From contig NZ_JAKLTR010000008.1 of the NCBI RefSeq assembly GCF_022012415.1, positions 248,001 to 312,000 on the forward strand: a DNA stretch of 64,000 nucleotides, written 5' to 3'. The notes below the pieces were generated by a model, which saw only the letters and a program-made list of their open reading frames with translations, was not told the origin of the DNA and ran no database searches. Source of the stretch: Terrimonas ginsenosidimutans (GTDB lineage: Bacteria; Bacteroidota; Bacteroidia; Chitinophagales; Chitinophagaceae). The translations under genes were made by a program, and so were the position numbers. Positions within the stretch are counted from its first letter, which is position 1, and every line of letters starts with the position of its first letter. Positions 28,468 through 36,933 of this stretch are shown piece by piece.

Positions 28468-29229
28468 CTACCGCTCGCCCACCACCTCCAACACATCCGG
28501 AAACAGCATGGAAGCGGATGACTGATCCAGGTAATAATAACAATGCGGATGCGATTTAAGAATACTCGCGGGGTATTTGTTATCTACAGGCTCTGCAAGA
28601 CAATTCCTGATCGCGGTTGCCTTCCGACGATCCGGCACCGAGCAAATGATCGCCGCTGACTTCATGATCTGTTTAATTGACATACTGATCGCCTGCTTCG
28701 GCACTTCCTCCAGCGTATTGAACCAACCTTCATCCAATTGCTGACTACGGCACTGCTGATCCAGGTCTACCACGAGATAGGGCGCTTCCGTTTCAAAATC
28801 GGCCGGCGGATCATTAAATGCAAGATGTCCGTTCTCTCCAATGCCTACCAATGCCACATCGATCGGGTACTGACGGATCAGATCACCCAGCCGTTTGCAC
28901 TCAGCGTCTGCATCATTCTCGCCATCTATCAGGTACTGCGCTTTCAACGGTGGAACCCTATCAAGAAAACGCTCGCGCAAATATTTCCTGAAGCTGGCTT
29001 TGGCGGTTTGGGGCAACCCAATATATTCATCCAGGTGGAACATCACTACTTTACTCCAATCGATATCTTCTGCGATCAATTGCTTCAATGTTTCAAACTG
29101 ACTGGTCCCGGTGGCCAGGATAACATTTGCCTGACCACGTTCCAGGATAGACGCACGGATCATTTCCGCCGCCGCAATACCAGCTTCTATACCAAGCTGC
29201 TGCTGATCTTTCGAAATTTTTATTTCCAT
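28468..29229 (-). CDS. nagB: Glucosamine-6-phosphate deaminase
   Basis: A cytosolic aldose-ketose isomerase/deaminase converting glucosamine-6-phosphate to fructose-6-phosphate plus ammonia. Motifs: VILATGTSQFETLKQL (phosphate-binding loop, about residue 36), MFHLDEYIGLPQ (catalytic Asp, about 70), and DVALVGIGENGHLAFNDPP (catalytic Asp/His loop, about 130). Length of 253 aa suits the shorter NagB group found in Bacteroidota and Firmicutes, without the C-terminal allosteric tail of the E. coli enzyme. A TAAACGTTTA palindrome lies just upstream at 29233-29242. It sits downstream of the GH31 gene (40 bp gap) in the same direction. Confidence 0.93.
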   Translation of the reverse strand: MEIKISKDQQQLGIEAGIAAAEMIRASILERGQANVILATGTSQFETLKQLIAEDIDWSKVVMFHLDEYIGLPQTAKASFRKYLRERFLDRVPPLKAQYLIDGENDADAECKRLGDLIRQYPIDVALVGIGENGHLAFNDPPADFETEAPYLVVDLDQQCRSQQLDEGWFNTLEEVPKQAISMSIKQIMKSAAIICSVPDRRKATAIRNCLAEPVDNKYPASILKSHPHCYYYLDQSSASMLFPDVLEVVGER

Positions 29230-29269
29230 GAATAAACGTTTAATGAATTATTAGCGATGTGTTGTCACA

Positions 29270-31642
29270 CTAAAATCTGATCTCAATAGTATTCGTCGCA
29301 GCTACTGCTGATTTTATCCAAAGCTTTTTCTCCTGGTCATCATAAAACCATCCGCGATCAGTGATATCAAACGCTGCTCTCGTTCTTACTGCCCGCAATA
29401 ATCCATTACCCTCATGCCGGATCTCTGCAGGGGGTATTTGCCTTTCCCAATGGATCCTGAACAGGTACTTATTATTTTGATCTTTCCAGTTAAGCTGAAA
29501 CTTCGTTTTATCTGTTCTTGTTTTGATCAATACAGGCCCGCCTTCATCATGCAGCAGAAAACTATCACGGGCTGGTGACGCCCATGGCCAAACCGCTATT
29601 GTACGATAACCGGTTGAAGACGCTGATCCGAGACCCGATACATTATTGCTTATTTCAAAAGGGATAATAGCTCCTTCGCGTACATAAAGCGGGAACTCAT
29701 ACAATCCTCCTTTCCATTCAATCTCCTTTCCACCCCTGTGCTTTTCACCGGTAAAGAAATCATACCAGTCAGCTTTGGGTAAATACAAACGCCTGCTGTT
29801 CTGATCAGTGATCACAGGAGCTGCCAGCAACGATCCTCCTATCAGGAACTGATCACTGATATTCCATGTTCTTTCATCTTCCTGAAACGCCCATACCAGT
29901 GGCTTGCAAAGCGGAGTTCCGTTTTGTACAGCATCCCGGGCAAGGGTCATCCAGAAAGGCAGCAGGTCAGTATGCAGCCAGGAGAGATAACGGTAATGTG
30001 CCGCTGCTTTTTCAGAAAACCACCAGGGCATATTCAACGTTTGCATACCCGGTAGTAAAGCGCCAAACTGTGCCCATCTGACCCAGGTGGTTTCATTACC
30101 TGGAATATCTTCAAAGCCCCCGATATCTGTACTTAAAAACGGAAACCCTGAAAACCCTACTGAGATAGATGAATGAACAGAAGAAGGCAATCCTGATGGA
30201 GAAAGATCTGCCTGAAGATCTCCTGGCCATTTGAATCCGAGGTATTGATTGGCACCCGACCATGCAGCTCGCGGGATGGTAAGGAAATCACCTTTATATC
30301 GCTTCTGCAACACTTCGAAAAATGTCTTGTTATAGTCGGTCGCATATGAATTATGGCTGTGCTTACCCGGCTGATGATTGTATAGGATTGCATCTTCCGG
30401 AAGATTCTGCCCGTCATCCAGCTTGAATCCATCAAACCCAAGATCCAGCGCTTTTTCAATCTCCTGCTGCCACCATTTCTTCGCGGAAGGGTTACTGAAA
30501 TCAATATAATGATAACCACCAACGGCTATTTCTCCTGAAGAAGAGATAACAGGCTGAGGAACTTCTCCATCCGGCTTCTTAACAATGTATCCATTGGCGA
30601 TGGCTTCTTTCCAGTTTGGTGAAAGTTGTGTAGTGTAGGGGGTAGTCCAGGCAAGCACTTTCAAGCCCATACCATGCAACTCTTTCATGAACGAGTGAAA
30701 GTCTGAGGAAAATGCTGTATCAGGAATAAATGAATTCCGTTGCGTTTGCCATGGAGGCTCGAGCCAGGTAACGCCCACCGGTATATCCAACTTCTTAAAA
30801 CGTTTTGCGGCACTGATCACTCCGTTTCCATTCAGCGTGCCGATATCTCCTTTGGGTTGATCAGGATCAGACATTAACCAGAACCAAGGTTTGAATGACC
30901 AGCGCGGTGGCATTGCTGGCATGCCTGTTACCTGCAGATAATGCTTCACTGTCTGAGCAATGCTGTTTCCGGATGTAAGCAGAAAATCGACGGCCGGCGA
31001 AGTGGCCTGAAGTATGATCTTGTTTTTATGGCTATACGCAACATCCGCGGTTACGCGTCCGCCATAATCAAGAAAGAACGCATAATTTCGCGTTGTAACA
31101 TAATACGGAATATAAGCGCATTCATCAGGTGTACCTGTTTTATCCCAAAGCTCCAGCTTCTTCCCCCGTTGAGCCACCTTCCCGTTCCACATCTCACCAA
31201 ACCCATACACTTCTTCTTTTATACCAAGTTCATTCTCTAACCGGATACTGTCAGGTGTTTCTCCCGGAATATTGATCGTGACTTTGAACGAATGATCTTT
31301 AACTAAACGGATACTGGCCGAAGCTTTTTTATTACCAGACATTTCAAGATCCAGCTCCACTGTATCGTCTTCTTTCTCTGAAACGGTTTTAACACGGAGC
31401 ACTCTATGCCAGGCACCTTTGAAATAAAAGGCCGGAGGATTAGCCTCCCTCCACAATACAACACCCTGCTTATCTAAAAGAGTTAGTCGCCATTTCGCTT
31501 TATCAATTGTTAATGTAGAAACTGAGGAGAATAAAGCAATTCCGGCTGATGTGTTTGATACAGTCATCTGCGCTTTCGGAAACACGAACAACATCACCTG
31601 AGCGATAAGAACTAACGTGATCCGTTTTGATAGACTGCTCAT
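29270..31642 (-). CDS. Glycoside hydrolase family 31 (exo-alpha-glycosidase)
   Basis: A secreted retaining alpha-glycosidase of 790 aa. ATG 31642 is chosen because it opens the signal peptide ITLVLIAQVMLFVFPKAQ; a TTG seven codons earlier lacks support. The N-terminal beta-sandwich ends with EVYGFGEMWNGKVAQRGK. The (beta/alpha)8 domain carries the nucleophile region DGFKLDDGQ (nucleophile the first Asp) and the acid/base region LSTDIGGFED. The sequence WLEPPWQTQRNSF follows the substrate-binding loop. GH31 includes alpha-glucosidases, xylosidases, and some alpha-N-acetylgalactosaminidases; the nag genes around it raise the last option, but sequence alone does not decide. A LacI operator-like site lies 71 bp upstream. 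Confidence 0.92.
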   Translation of the reverse strand: MSSLSKRITLVLIAQVMLFVFPKAQMTVSNTSAGIALFSSVSTLTIDKAKWRLTLLDKQGVVLWREANPPAFYFKGAWHRVLRVKTVSEKEDDTVELDLEMSGNKKASASIRLVKDHSFKVTINIPGETPDSIRLENELGIKEEVYGFGEMWNGKVAQRGKKLELWDKTGTPDECAYIPYYVTTRNYAFFLDYGGRVTADVAYSHKNKIILQATSPAVDFLLTSGNSIAQTVKHYLQVTGMPAMPPRWSFKPWFWLMSDPDQPKGDIGTLNGNGVISAAKRFKKLDIPVGVTWLEPPWQTQRNSFIPDTAFSSDFHSFMKELHGMGLKVLAWTTPYTTQLSPNWKEAIANGYIVKKPDGEVPQPVISSSGEIAVGGYHYIDFSNPSAKKWWQQEIEKALDLGFDGFKLDDGQNLPEDAILYNHQPGKHSHNSYATDYNKTFFEVLQKRYKGDFLTIPRAAWSGANQYLGFKWPGDLQADLSPSGLPSSVHSSISVGFSGFPFLSTDIGGFEDIPGNETTWVRWAQFGALLPGMQTLNMPWWFSEKAAAHYRYLSWLHTDLLPFWMTLARDAVQNGTPLCKPLVWAFQEDERTWNISDQFLIGGSLLAAPVITDQNSRRLYLPKADWYDFFTGEKHRGGKEIEWKGGLYEFPLYVREGAIIPFEISNNVSGLGSASSTGYRTIAVWPWASPARDSFLLHDEGGPVLIKTRTDKTKFQLNWKDQNNKYLFRIHWERQIPPAEIRHEGNGLLRAVRTRAAFDITDRGWFYDDQEKKLWIKSAVAATNTIEIRF

Positions 31643-31712
31643 TTTTGACCGTTGAAACTCCAAGATAGCAGAATTTCAAGTCGGCAAAATGAAACAGCCC
31701 AACTAAAACAAT

Positions 31713-31725
31713 GGTAACGTTCTCG
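31713..31725 (+). promoter_or_regulatory. LacI-family operator-like site (upstream of GH31)
   Basis: GGTAACGTTCTCG, centred on AACGTT with imperfect dyad symmetry (GGTAAC/GTTCTC), is identical to the site at 32869-32881. The two sites flank the lacI-family gene, one at its 3' side in front of the GH31 gene, the other in front of the divergent operon. LacI-family operators typically have a central CG in such a pseudo-palindrome. A 13-bp exact match twice in promoter regions is unlikely by chance. Confidence 0.7.
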
Positions 31726-31745
31726 AAAACTGTGAGAATAAAATT

Positions 31746-32759
31746 CTACCCCTTGTTTGTCGATTCGCGGACGATCAGTTTACCCGGAAGGATCTTTTCC
31801 TCCGGGATAAAACTTTTTTTCCTGATATGCCCCAATAGTAATTCACAACTCTTACGACCGATCTCAAAGGCCGGTTCTGCAATGGTAGACAAAGAAGGTG
31901 AGATGATAGAAGCCATTGGATCATCTGTAAAACCAATCACCCCAACTTCTTTCCCGATACGGATCCCTCTCGCTTTTAATGTCAGCATCGCACCGATCGC
32001 CTTGCGGTCATTCACTGCAAAGATGGCATCAGGTGGTTCAGGCAGATCCATGAGTTGAATGGTATCCGCTTGTCCGGATTCCTGTGAAAACCCTGAATAG
32101 ATCGTATAGTCTTCAACTACAGGCAGATTATGTTTCGTCAATGCAGCCAGATACCCTTCATATCTTTTTTCCGTGAACAGAAGCCCCCGGGGCCCTGCTA
32201 TATGCGCGACCCTCCTGTATCCATTGCTAACCAGGTGCTCCACCGCTTCAAATGCGCCGTTAAAATCATCCTGCATCACTTTGGACGTCCGGATCTGGTT
32301 GGGCACCCGGTCAAAGAACACCACCGGGATATCTTCCCTGATCACCCGTGCGAAATGTTCGCAGGAATCAGACTGGGAACAGGTTGATACCAGCAAACCA
32401 TCAAAACTACTAAGCGAAAGGTTGTCTACGATCGATAACTCCCGCTCCGGCGAATCGTTCGTGACATGCAAAATGATATTGAACCCTTTGCTGTATGCCA
32501 CTTCCTGGATCCCGGTGATCACAGTGGAGAAATAATAATTGGTAATAAAGGGAAGGATCACCCCTATATTGTGTGTACTCCTTTTAGCAAGAGCAGTTGC
32601 ATTATAATTCGGTTTGTAGTTGATCTCGGCAGCAGCAGCCAGCACCCTGTTCCTCGTTTCTTCATTCACATCATAGGCATCCCGGAGAGCACGGGATACA
32701 GTAGAGACAGAGATTTTAAGGATCCGGGCAATATCCTTGATCGTCGTTGGTCTGGACAT
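31746..32759 (-). CDS. LacI-family transcriptional regulator
   Basis: A 337-aa sugar-responsive regulator. The helix-turn-helix is at residues 5-25 (TIKDIARILKISVSTVSRAL), followed by the hinge helix (NYNATALAKRS, about 50-60), where Leu is replaced by Ala-Leu as usual. The periplasmic-binding-protein-like domain spans 60-330 (NIGVILPFITNYYFSTVITG, DAIFAVNDRKAIGAM, VGVIGFTDDPMASIISP). It is likely a repressor released by an amino-sugar-derived ligand, controlling the flanking GH31/nag genes and the divergent oxidoreductase/kinase/esterase operon through the paired 13-bp sites. Ligand unknown. Confidence 0.95.
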   Translation of the reverse strand: MSRPTTIKDIARILKISVSTVSRALRDAYDVNEETRNRVLAAAAEINYKPNYNATALAKRSTHNIGVILPFITNYYFSTVITGIQEVAYSKGFNIILHVTNDSPERELSIVDNLSLSSFDGLLVSTCSQSDSCEHFARVIREDIPVVFFDRVPNQIRTSKVMQDDFNGAFEAVEHLVSNGYRRVAHIAGPRGLLFTEKRYEGYLAALTKHNLPVVEDYTIYSGFSQESGQADTIQLMDLPEPPDAIFAVNDRKAIGAMLTLKARGIRIGKEVGVIGFTDDPMASIISPSLSTIAEPAFEIGRKSCELLLGHIRKKSFIPEEKILPGKLIVRESTNKG

Positions 32760-32868
32760 GTATGGGAGATATCGTTTACAAAATGATTCGTTGAGTGTAA
32801 CTACTTACGAATGTAACTAAAAAACACTCCCCTCCTATTTATGATCCGATATCCGTTTCAATATTATC

Positions 32869-32881
32869 GGTAACGTTCTCG
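32869..32881 (+). promoter_or_regulatory. LacI-family operator-like site (upstream of plus-strand operon)
   Basis: Identical in all 13 positions to the site at 31713-31725. It lies 68 bp before the preferred start of the Gfo/Idh/MocA gene and about 110 bp before the lacI start on the opposite strand, so it could control both the operon and the regulator itself. Confidence 0.7.
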
Positions 32882-32948
32882 CTGATTTTCCGGCAGTTTA
32901 TAAATGACTACCGGATATTCGTTTGCCCATTTTATTAATTCATATCGC

Positions 32949-34283
32949 ATGCACAGACGATCATTTCTCCAGCACTCAGGTTCACTTATGGCAGGAAGCC
33001 TTCTCGGTCCGCTTATCAAGGAAGCAGGATCAACCGGAAAAAAAAGGCGGATCGCGATGGTCGGGACCTCCTCCCGGGGAGCGCAGATGTGGGGAGTTCC
33101 CGTCGTAAAAGAATTCGGTCACCTGGTAGAATTTGTTGGCCTCTGCGATCTTAATCCGGGCCGGGCGGAAGCTGTAAAGAAAATGATGCAGGTTAGCTGT
33201 AAGACCTATACCGACTTTGATCAAATGCTGAAGGAAACGAAACCTGATGTATTGATCGTAGCCACAGTTGATAACAGCCATCATGAACAGATCATCAAAG
33301 GACTGAACGCTGGCATTGACATCATCACTGAAAAACCGATGACCACTGATGAAAGAAAATGCCAGGAAATACTTGATGCGGAAAAACGAAGCGGCCGGAA
33401 GGTACAGGTAACATTCAACCTTCGCTACGCACCGCTGCCTCAAAAGATCTATGAATTATTAAGAAGTGATGTGATTGGGGAACTTACCTCCGTGGACTTT
33501 CACTGGTATCTTGATGTACATCATGGAGCAGACTACTTTCGTCGCTGGCACAGGCGGCGAGAATACAGCGGGTCTCTGCTTGTACACAAATCCACACATC
33601 ATTTCGACCTGATGAATTGGTGGGTCGACTCTGATCCGGCCGAAGTGTTCGCATATGGCGCACTTGAATTTTATGGAAAAAATGGGCCTTATCGCGACAG
33701 CAACTGCAGACCCTGCCCCCACAAGAAGAATTGCAACTTCTACTGGGATATTACAAAGTCGGAAAGAGATGTACTGCTTTATGTGAACAATGAACAGTAT
33801 GACGGATACCTGAGAGACGGATGCGTATTTAAAAAAGATATAGACATCTTCGACAAAATGGCGGTACAGGTCAGGTACGCCAATAACGTTCAGCTTAGCT
33901 ATTCACTTACTGCTTATTCTCCTTATGAAGGTTTCCGTGTTTCTTTCAATGGAAAAAAAGGAAAGATGGATGCTTTTATAGAGCTGAATGACAATGACGA
34001 ATTGTATGACAAGATCCTTGTCACATCAAACTTCGGGAAGCAGGAAACGATACAGGTGCTGAAAGATAATACGGAGCATGGCGGAGGTGATCTTCGTCTG
34101 CGTAAAGAGATCTTTTCACCCTCGGGCTCAGACCCTCATAAACAGATTGCGGGAACACGCGATGGCGCCATGTCCATTCTGATGGGAATAGCGGCATACC
34201 ATAGCATCGATAAAAAGCAGCCGGTAAGAATAAAAGACCTGACCACACTCAAGCCACAAGCTCAAAAAGTATATAGCGACTGA
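32949..34283 (+). CDS. Tat-exported Gfo/Idh/MocA oxidoreductase with CxxCx5C cluster
   Basis: An NAD-dependent oxidoreductase-fold protein of 444 aa. ATG 32949 begins the twin-arginine leader MHRRSFLQHSGSLMAGSLLG; ATG 32904 would add 15 residues and is less likely. The Rossmann part has RIAMVGTSSRGAQMWG and DVLIVATVDNSHHEQ, with the EKPMTTDE motif at about 135. The C-terminal domain has LVHKSTHHFDLMNWW, with the catalytic-region His pair, and a CRPCPHKKNC cluster encoded at 33705-33734 that could bind a metal or form disulfides. First gene of a three-gene operon with a sugar kinase and an O-acetylesterase. Likely modifies a sugar or glycoside in the periplasm, with no GH109 hallmarks. Confidence 0.85.
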   Translation: MHRRSFLQHSGSLMAGSLLGPLIKEAGSTGKKRRIAMVGTSSRGAQMWGVPVVKEFGHLVEFVGLCDLNPGRAEAVKKMMQVSCKTYTDFDQMLKETKPDVLIVATVDNSHHEQIIKGLNAGIDIITEKPMTTDERKCQEILDAEKRSGRKVQVTFNLRYAPLPQKIYELLRSDVIGELTSVDFHWYLDVHHGADYFRRWHRRREYSGSLLVHKSTHHFDLMNWWVDSDPAEVFAYGALEFYGKNGPYRDSNCRPCPHKKNCNFYWDITKSERDVLLYVNNEQYDGYLRDGCVFKKDIDIFDKMAVQVRYANNVQLSYSLTAYSPYEGFRVSFNGKKGKMDAFIELNDNDELYDKILVTSNFGKQETIQVLKDNTEHGGGDLRLRKEIFSPSGSDPHKQIAGTRDGAMSILMGIAAYHSIDKKQPVRIKDLTTLKPQAQKVYSD

Positions 34284-34295
34284 TAACCAGATTTC

Positions 34296-35372
34296 ATGAA
34301 AGAATCATTCATTACAACAAAGCTGGAAAATATACTGAAGGAATACGGTATAGTGGAAGAGGTCACAGCCTTCCGCCACTTGCAAAGCGGCCTGATCAAT
34401 CAGACATCAAAGATCGAAGCCGGTGGTGAGCAATTTATCCTCCAGAAAATCAATCATTCCGTATTTAATGAGCCTGCAAAGATCGCTCATAACATCAGGG
34501 TGATTGGCAACTACCTGGCGGTACATCATCCCAATTATACATTCGTGGCACCGGTACGCACCAGCAAAGGTGCAGATACTATCACGCTGGAAGGTGGCGA
34601 ATATTATCGGCTATTCCCTTTTGTAACAGGATCCCATACACTTAATAAGGTAACAACGCCGATGCAGGCCTTTGAAGCCGCCTCACAATTCGGTGCTTTT
34701 ACGGCGTTACTATCCGGCTTTGATACAAGCCAGCTTCAGATCACTATTCCATACTTTCACGACCTTACCTTCCGCTACCGGCAATTTGCGGAAGCTGTAT
34801 CAACCGCCAATCCGGTACGCAAAACTATTGCTGAAAAACTGATCGCCACCATGCAGGATCATTTCGATCTCGTGGTACAGTTTGAGAATATTAAAAAGGA
34901 TCCGGCATTCAGAAAACGCGTAACTCATCACGACACCAAGATCAGTAATGTTTTGTTCAACGACTCTGACCGCGCGATCTGCGTGATCGATCTTGACACC
35001 GTCATGCCCGGCTATTTTATCAGTGATGTCGGCGATATGATGCGAACGTATCTATCCTCCGCTACGGAAGAGGAAACGGATCTGTCGAAGATCATTGTCC
35101 GAGAAGAGATCTTCAAAGCTATTATTGACGGTTATTCGCTTGAAATGAAAGACGAGCTCACTCCTGCGGAATCGCGCTCGTTTGTGTATGCAGCGAAATT
35201 CATTATCTACATGCAGGCATTGCGTTTCCTGACAGATTACCTCAATAATGATCGCTATTATGCTCCCGCTTACCCCGATCACAATTTCAACCGCGCCATG
35301 AATCAATCAGTCCTGCTTAAACAGATATTTGAAAAGGAGGAAACCCTGTCATCTTATCAATCCATCCGATAA
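34296..35372 (+). CDS. NahK-like sugar kinase (APH phosphotransferase family)
   Basis: A cytosolic kinase of 358 aa with the aminoglycoside-phosphotransferase fold. The closest recognisable group is N-acetylhexosamine 1-kinase (NahK/LnpB). The N-lobe has FRHLQSGLINQTSKIEAGGE and FILQKINHSVF with the ATP-binding Lys (about residue 51). The catalytic loop is THHDTKISNVLFN (about 210-222), with catalytic Asp and metal-binding Asn, and the DxD metal motif is CVIDLDTVMPG (about 230). NahK makes GlcNAc-1-P or GalNAc-1-P from free N-acetylhexosamine. It starts 13 bp after the oxidoreductase stop, in a neighbourhood of nag genes, which supports an amino sugar as substrate. Exact acceptor unproven. 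Confidence 0.8.
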   Translation: MKESFITTKLENILKEYGIVEEVTAFRHLQSGLINQTSKIEAGGEQFILQKINHSVFNEPAKIAHNIRVIGNYLAVHHPNYTFVAPVRTSKGADTITLEGGEYYRLFPFVTGSHTLNKVTTPMQAFEAASQFGAFTALLSGFDTSQLQITIPYFHDLTFRYRQFAEAVSTANPVRKTIAEKLIATMQDHFDLVVQFENIKKDPAFRKRVTHHDTKISNVLFNDSDRAICVIDLDTVMPGYFISDVGDMMRTYLSSATEEETDLSKIIVREEIFKAIIDGYSLEMKDELTPAESRSFVYAAKFIIYMQALRFLTDYLNNDRYYAPAYPDHNFNRAMNQSVLLKQIFEKEETLSSYQSIR

Positions 35373-35377
35373 ACACC

Positions 35378-36817
35378 ATGTTCCTTTCTATATCAACCAG
35401 AGAACCGGCATTCAAATCATCCCTGCTCTGCCTGGTTCATATCCTGATTGCAGTCACCATACACGCGACCGTCAAACCAAACAGTCTTTTCAGCAGCAAC
35501 ATGGTGCTTCAGCAAGGTAAGCCGGTTCCTGTCTGGGGAACAGCCCCTGACGGAGAATCTGTCACTGTCTTTTTCGAAGGCAAAGAGTATCGCACAACTG
35601 CGATCGGTAGCCGGTGGAAGATCGAGCTTTTCTCGTTGCGGGCTAACGATAAAGGACAAACGATGACGATCAGGGGAAAAGACACAACCATATCCATCAC
35701 AAACATATTGATCGGAGAAGTGTGGCTTTGCAGCGGACAATCGAATATGTATCGAACACTTGGACCACAACCCTCGCGCCCCGACATTACCAACTGGATG
35801 GAGGAAAAAGACAATGCCAATTATCCCCTGATCAGGCAATACACTGTCCCGATGCTTTACGCTGCAACAAAAACAGATGATGCGAACGGCAACTGGAAGA
35901 TCTGTTCACCGGAAACGGTAAGCACGTTCTCTGCCGTTGGATATTTCTTTGCAAGGGATCTGCATAAAGATGTAAAAGTGCCTGTCGGGATTATTCTGTC
36001 CGCATTTGGCGGAACACCTGCTGAAGACTGGACCAGTCGTGACGCGTTGAACGCTGATCCCGAATTAAAGAAATTCGCAGATCACTATGTTGAGATCGTG
36101 TCAGCCGCGTATCAGCCAAAAGGACAACTCATCAGCGGGTTGTACAATGGGATGGTTCACCCATTGATTCCTTACGGGATAGCAGGAATAGCGTGGTACC
36201 AGGGAGAAGCAAACAATGTACGTGTTCATCAGTATGAACTGGTCCTGTCAAACCTGATCAATAGCTGGCGGAGTGATCTCATGCAGGGAGAGCTGCCATT
36301 TCTTATTGTACAGATCGCTCCGCATAAAGATATGAGTCCTGAATTGAGGGAAGCACAATTAAAGGTGTCGCAACGGACAACCAATACCGCTCTCATTGTT
36401 ACGACGGACTGTGGCGATGCTGAAGACATTCATCCTGCCTATAAACAGCCAGTGGGTGAGCGGCTTGCCAGAGCAGCATTGGCCCTGGCGTATCATAAAC
36501 AGCTGGTTTACGCCGGGCCTGCCCTCCGCTCCTGGAAGATAAGGGGGAGCCGGATCATGCTAAGATTTAAGAACAGCCGCCATGGCTTGAAAACGATCGA
36601 TGGCCAGCCACTGAAAGGTTTTACCATTGCAGGCAATGACCATGTCTTTATCCCGGCGAGAGTACTCTTGAAAAAAAGATCGATCATTGTCTACCATCCC
36701 GGTGGCCATAAACCGACCGCTGTGAGATATGGCTGGAGCAATACGCCGGAGGTAAACCTTTGTAATAACGAAGGCCTTCCTGCGTCTCCTTTCCGGACCG
36801 ACGGGAGCAGAAATTAA
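35378..36817 (+). CDS. Sialate O-acetylesterase-like SGNH esterase
   Basis: A secreted carbohydrate esterase of 479 aa. A leader (SSLLCLVHILIAVTIHA) is followed by a beta-rich N-terminal domain (about 35-110: SNMVLQQGKPVPVWGTAP) and the SGNH domain. Block I is LCSGQSNMYRTLG, with nucleophile Ser at about 122. The Gly/Asn blocks include SAFGGTPAEDWTS and IAWYQGEANN. The Asp-His pair lies in DAEDIHPAYKQPVGERLARA, around residue 350. Members remove O-acetyl groups from sialic acid or plant and microbial polysaccharides. It ends a three-gene operon and precedes a strong terminator. Sialic acid is not specially indicated, as no nan genes are visible. Confidence 0.88.
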   Translation: MFLSISTREPAFKSSLLCLVHILIAVTIHATVKPNSLFSSNMVLQQGKPVPVWGTAPDGESVTVFFEGKEYRTTAIGSRWKIELFSLRANDKGQTMTIRGKDTTISITNILIGEVWLCSGQSNMYRTLGPQPSRPDITNWMEEKDNANYPLIRQYTVPMLYAATKTDDANGNWKICSPETVSTFSAVGYFFARDLHKDVKVPVGIILSAFGGTPAEDWTSRDALNADPELKKFADHYVEIVSAAYQPKGQLISGLYNGMVHPLIPYGIAGIAWYQGEANNVRVHQYELVLSNLINSWRSDLMQGELPFLIVQIAPHKDMSPELREAQLKVSQRTTNTALIVTTDCGDAEDIHPAYKQPVGERLARAALALAYHKQLVYAGPALRSWKIRGSRIMLRFKNSRHGLKTIDGQPLKGFTIAGNDHVFIPARVLLKKRSIIVYHPGGHKPTAVRYGWSNTPEVNLCNNEGLPASPFRTDGSRN

Positions 36818-36883
36818 ATAGAGATGATTTCAATTCCTGGCATCTCATGACAGAAGCTTTCAAGGTTTATATCGTTTGATCAA

Positions 36884-36917
36884 AAAAAATCCCGCAATGC
36901 TGATTGCGGGATTTTTT
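36884..36917. terminator. Strong bidirectional intrinsic terminator
   Basis: A perfect 15-bp inverted repeat (36884-36898 and 36903-36917) with a 4-nt loop. It has a GC-rich core flanked by A-tract on the left and T-tract on the right, so it can terminate on either strand. It lies between the convergent esterase gene (stop 36817) and T9SS protein gene (stop 36934). Confidence 0.93.
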
Positions 36918-36933
36918 GGTATAACTTGTTTCT

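Noticed and set aside
29233-29242. TAAACGTTTA palindrome before nagB as a further LacI operator
   Set aside because: It shares only the ACGTT core with the 13-bp sites, and such short palindromes arise often by chance in AT-rich spacers.
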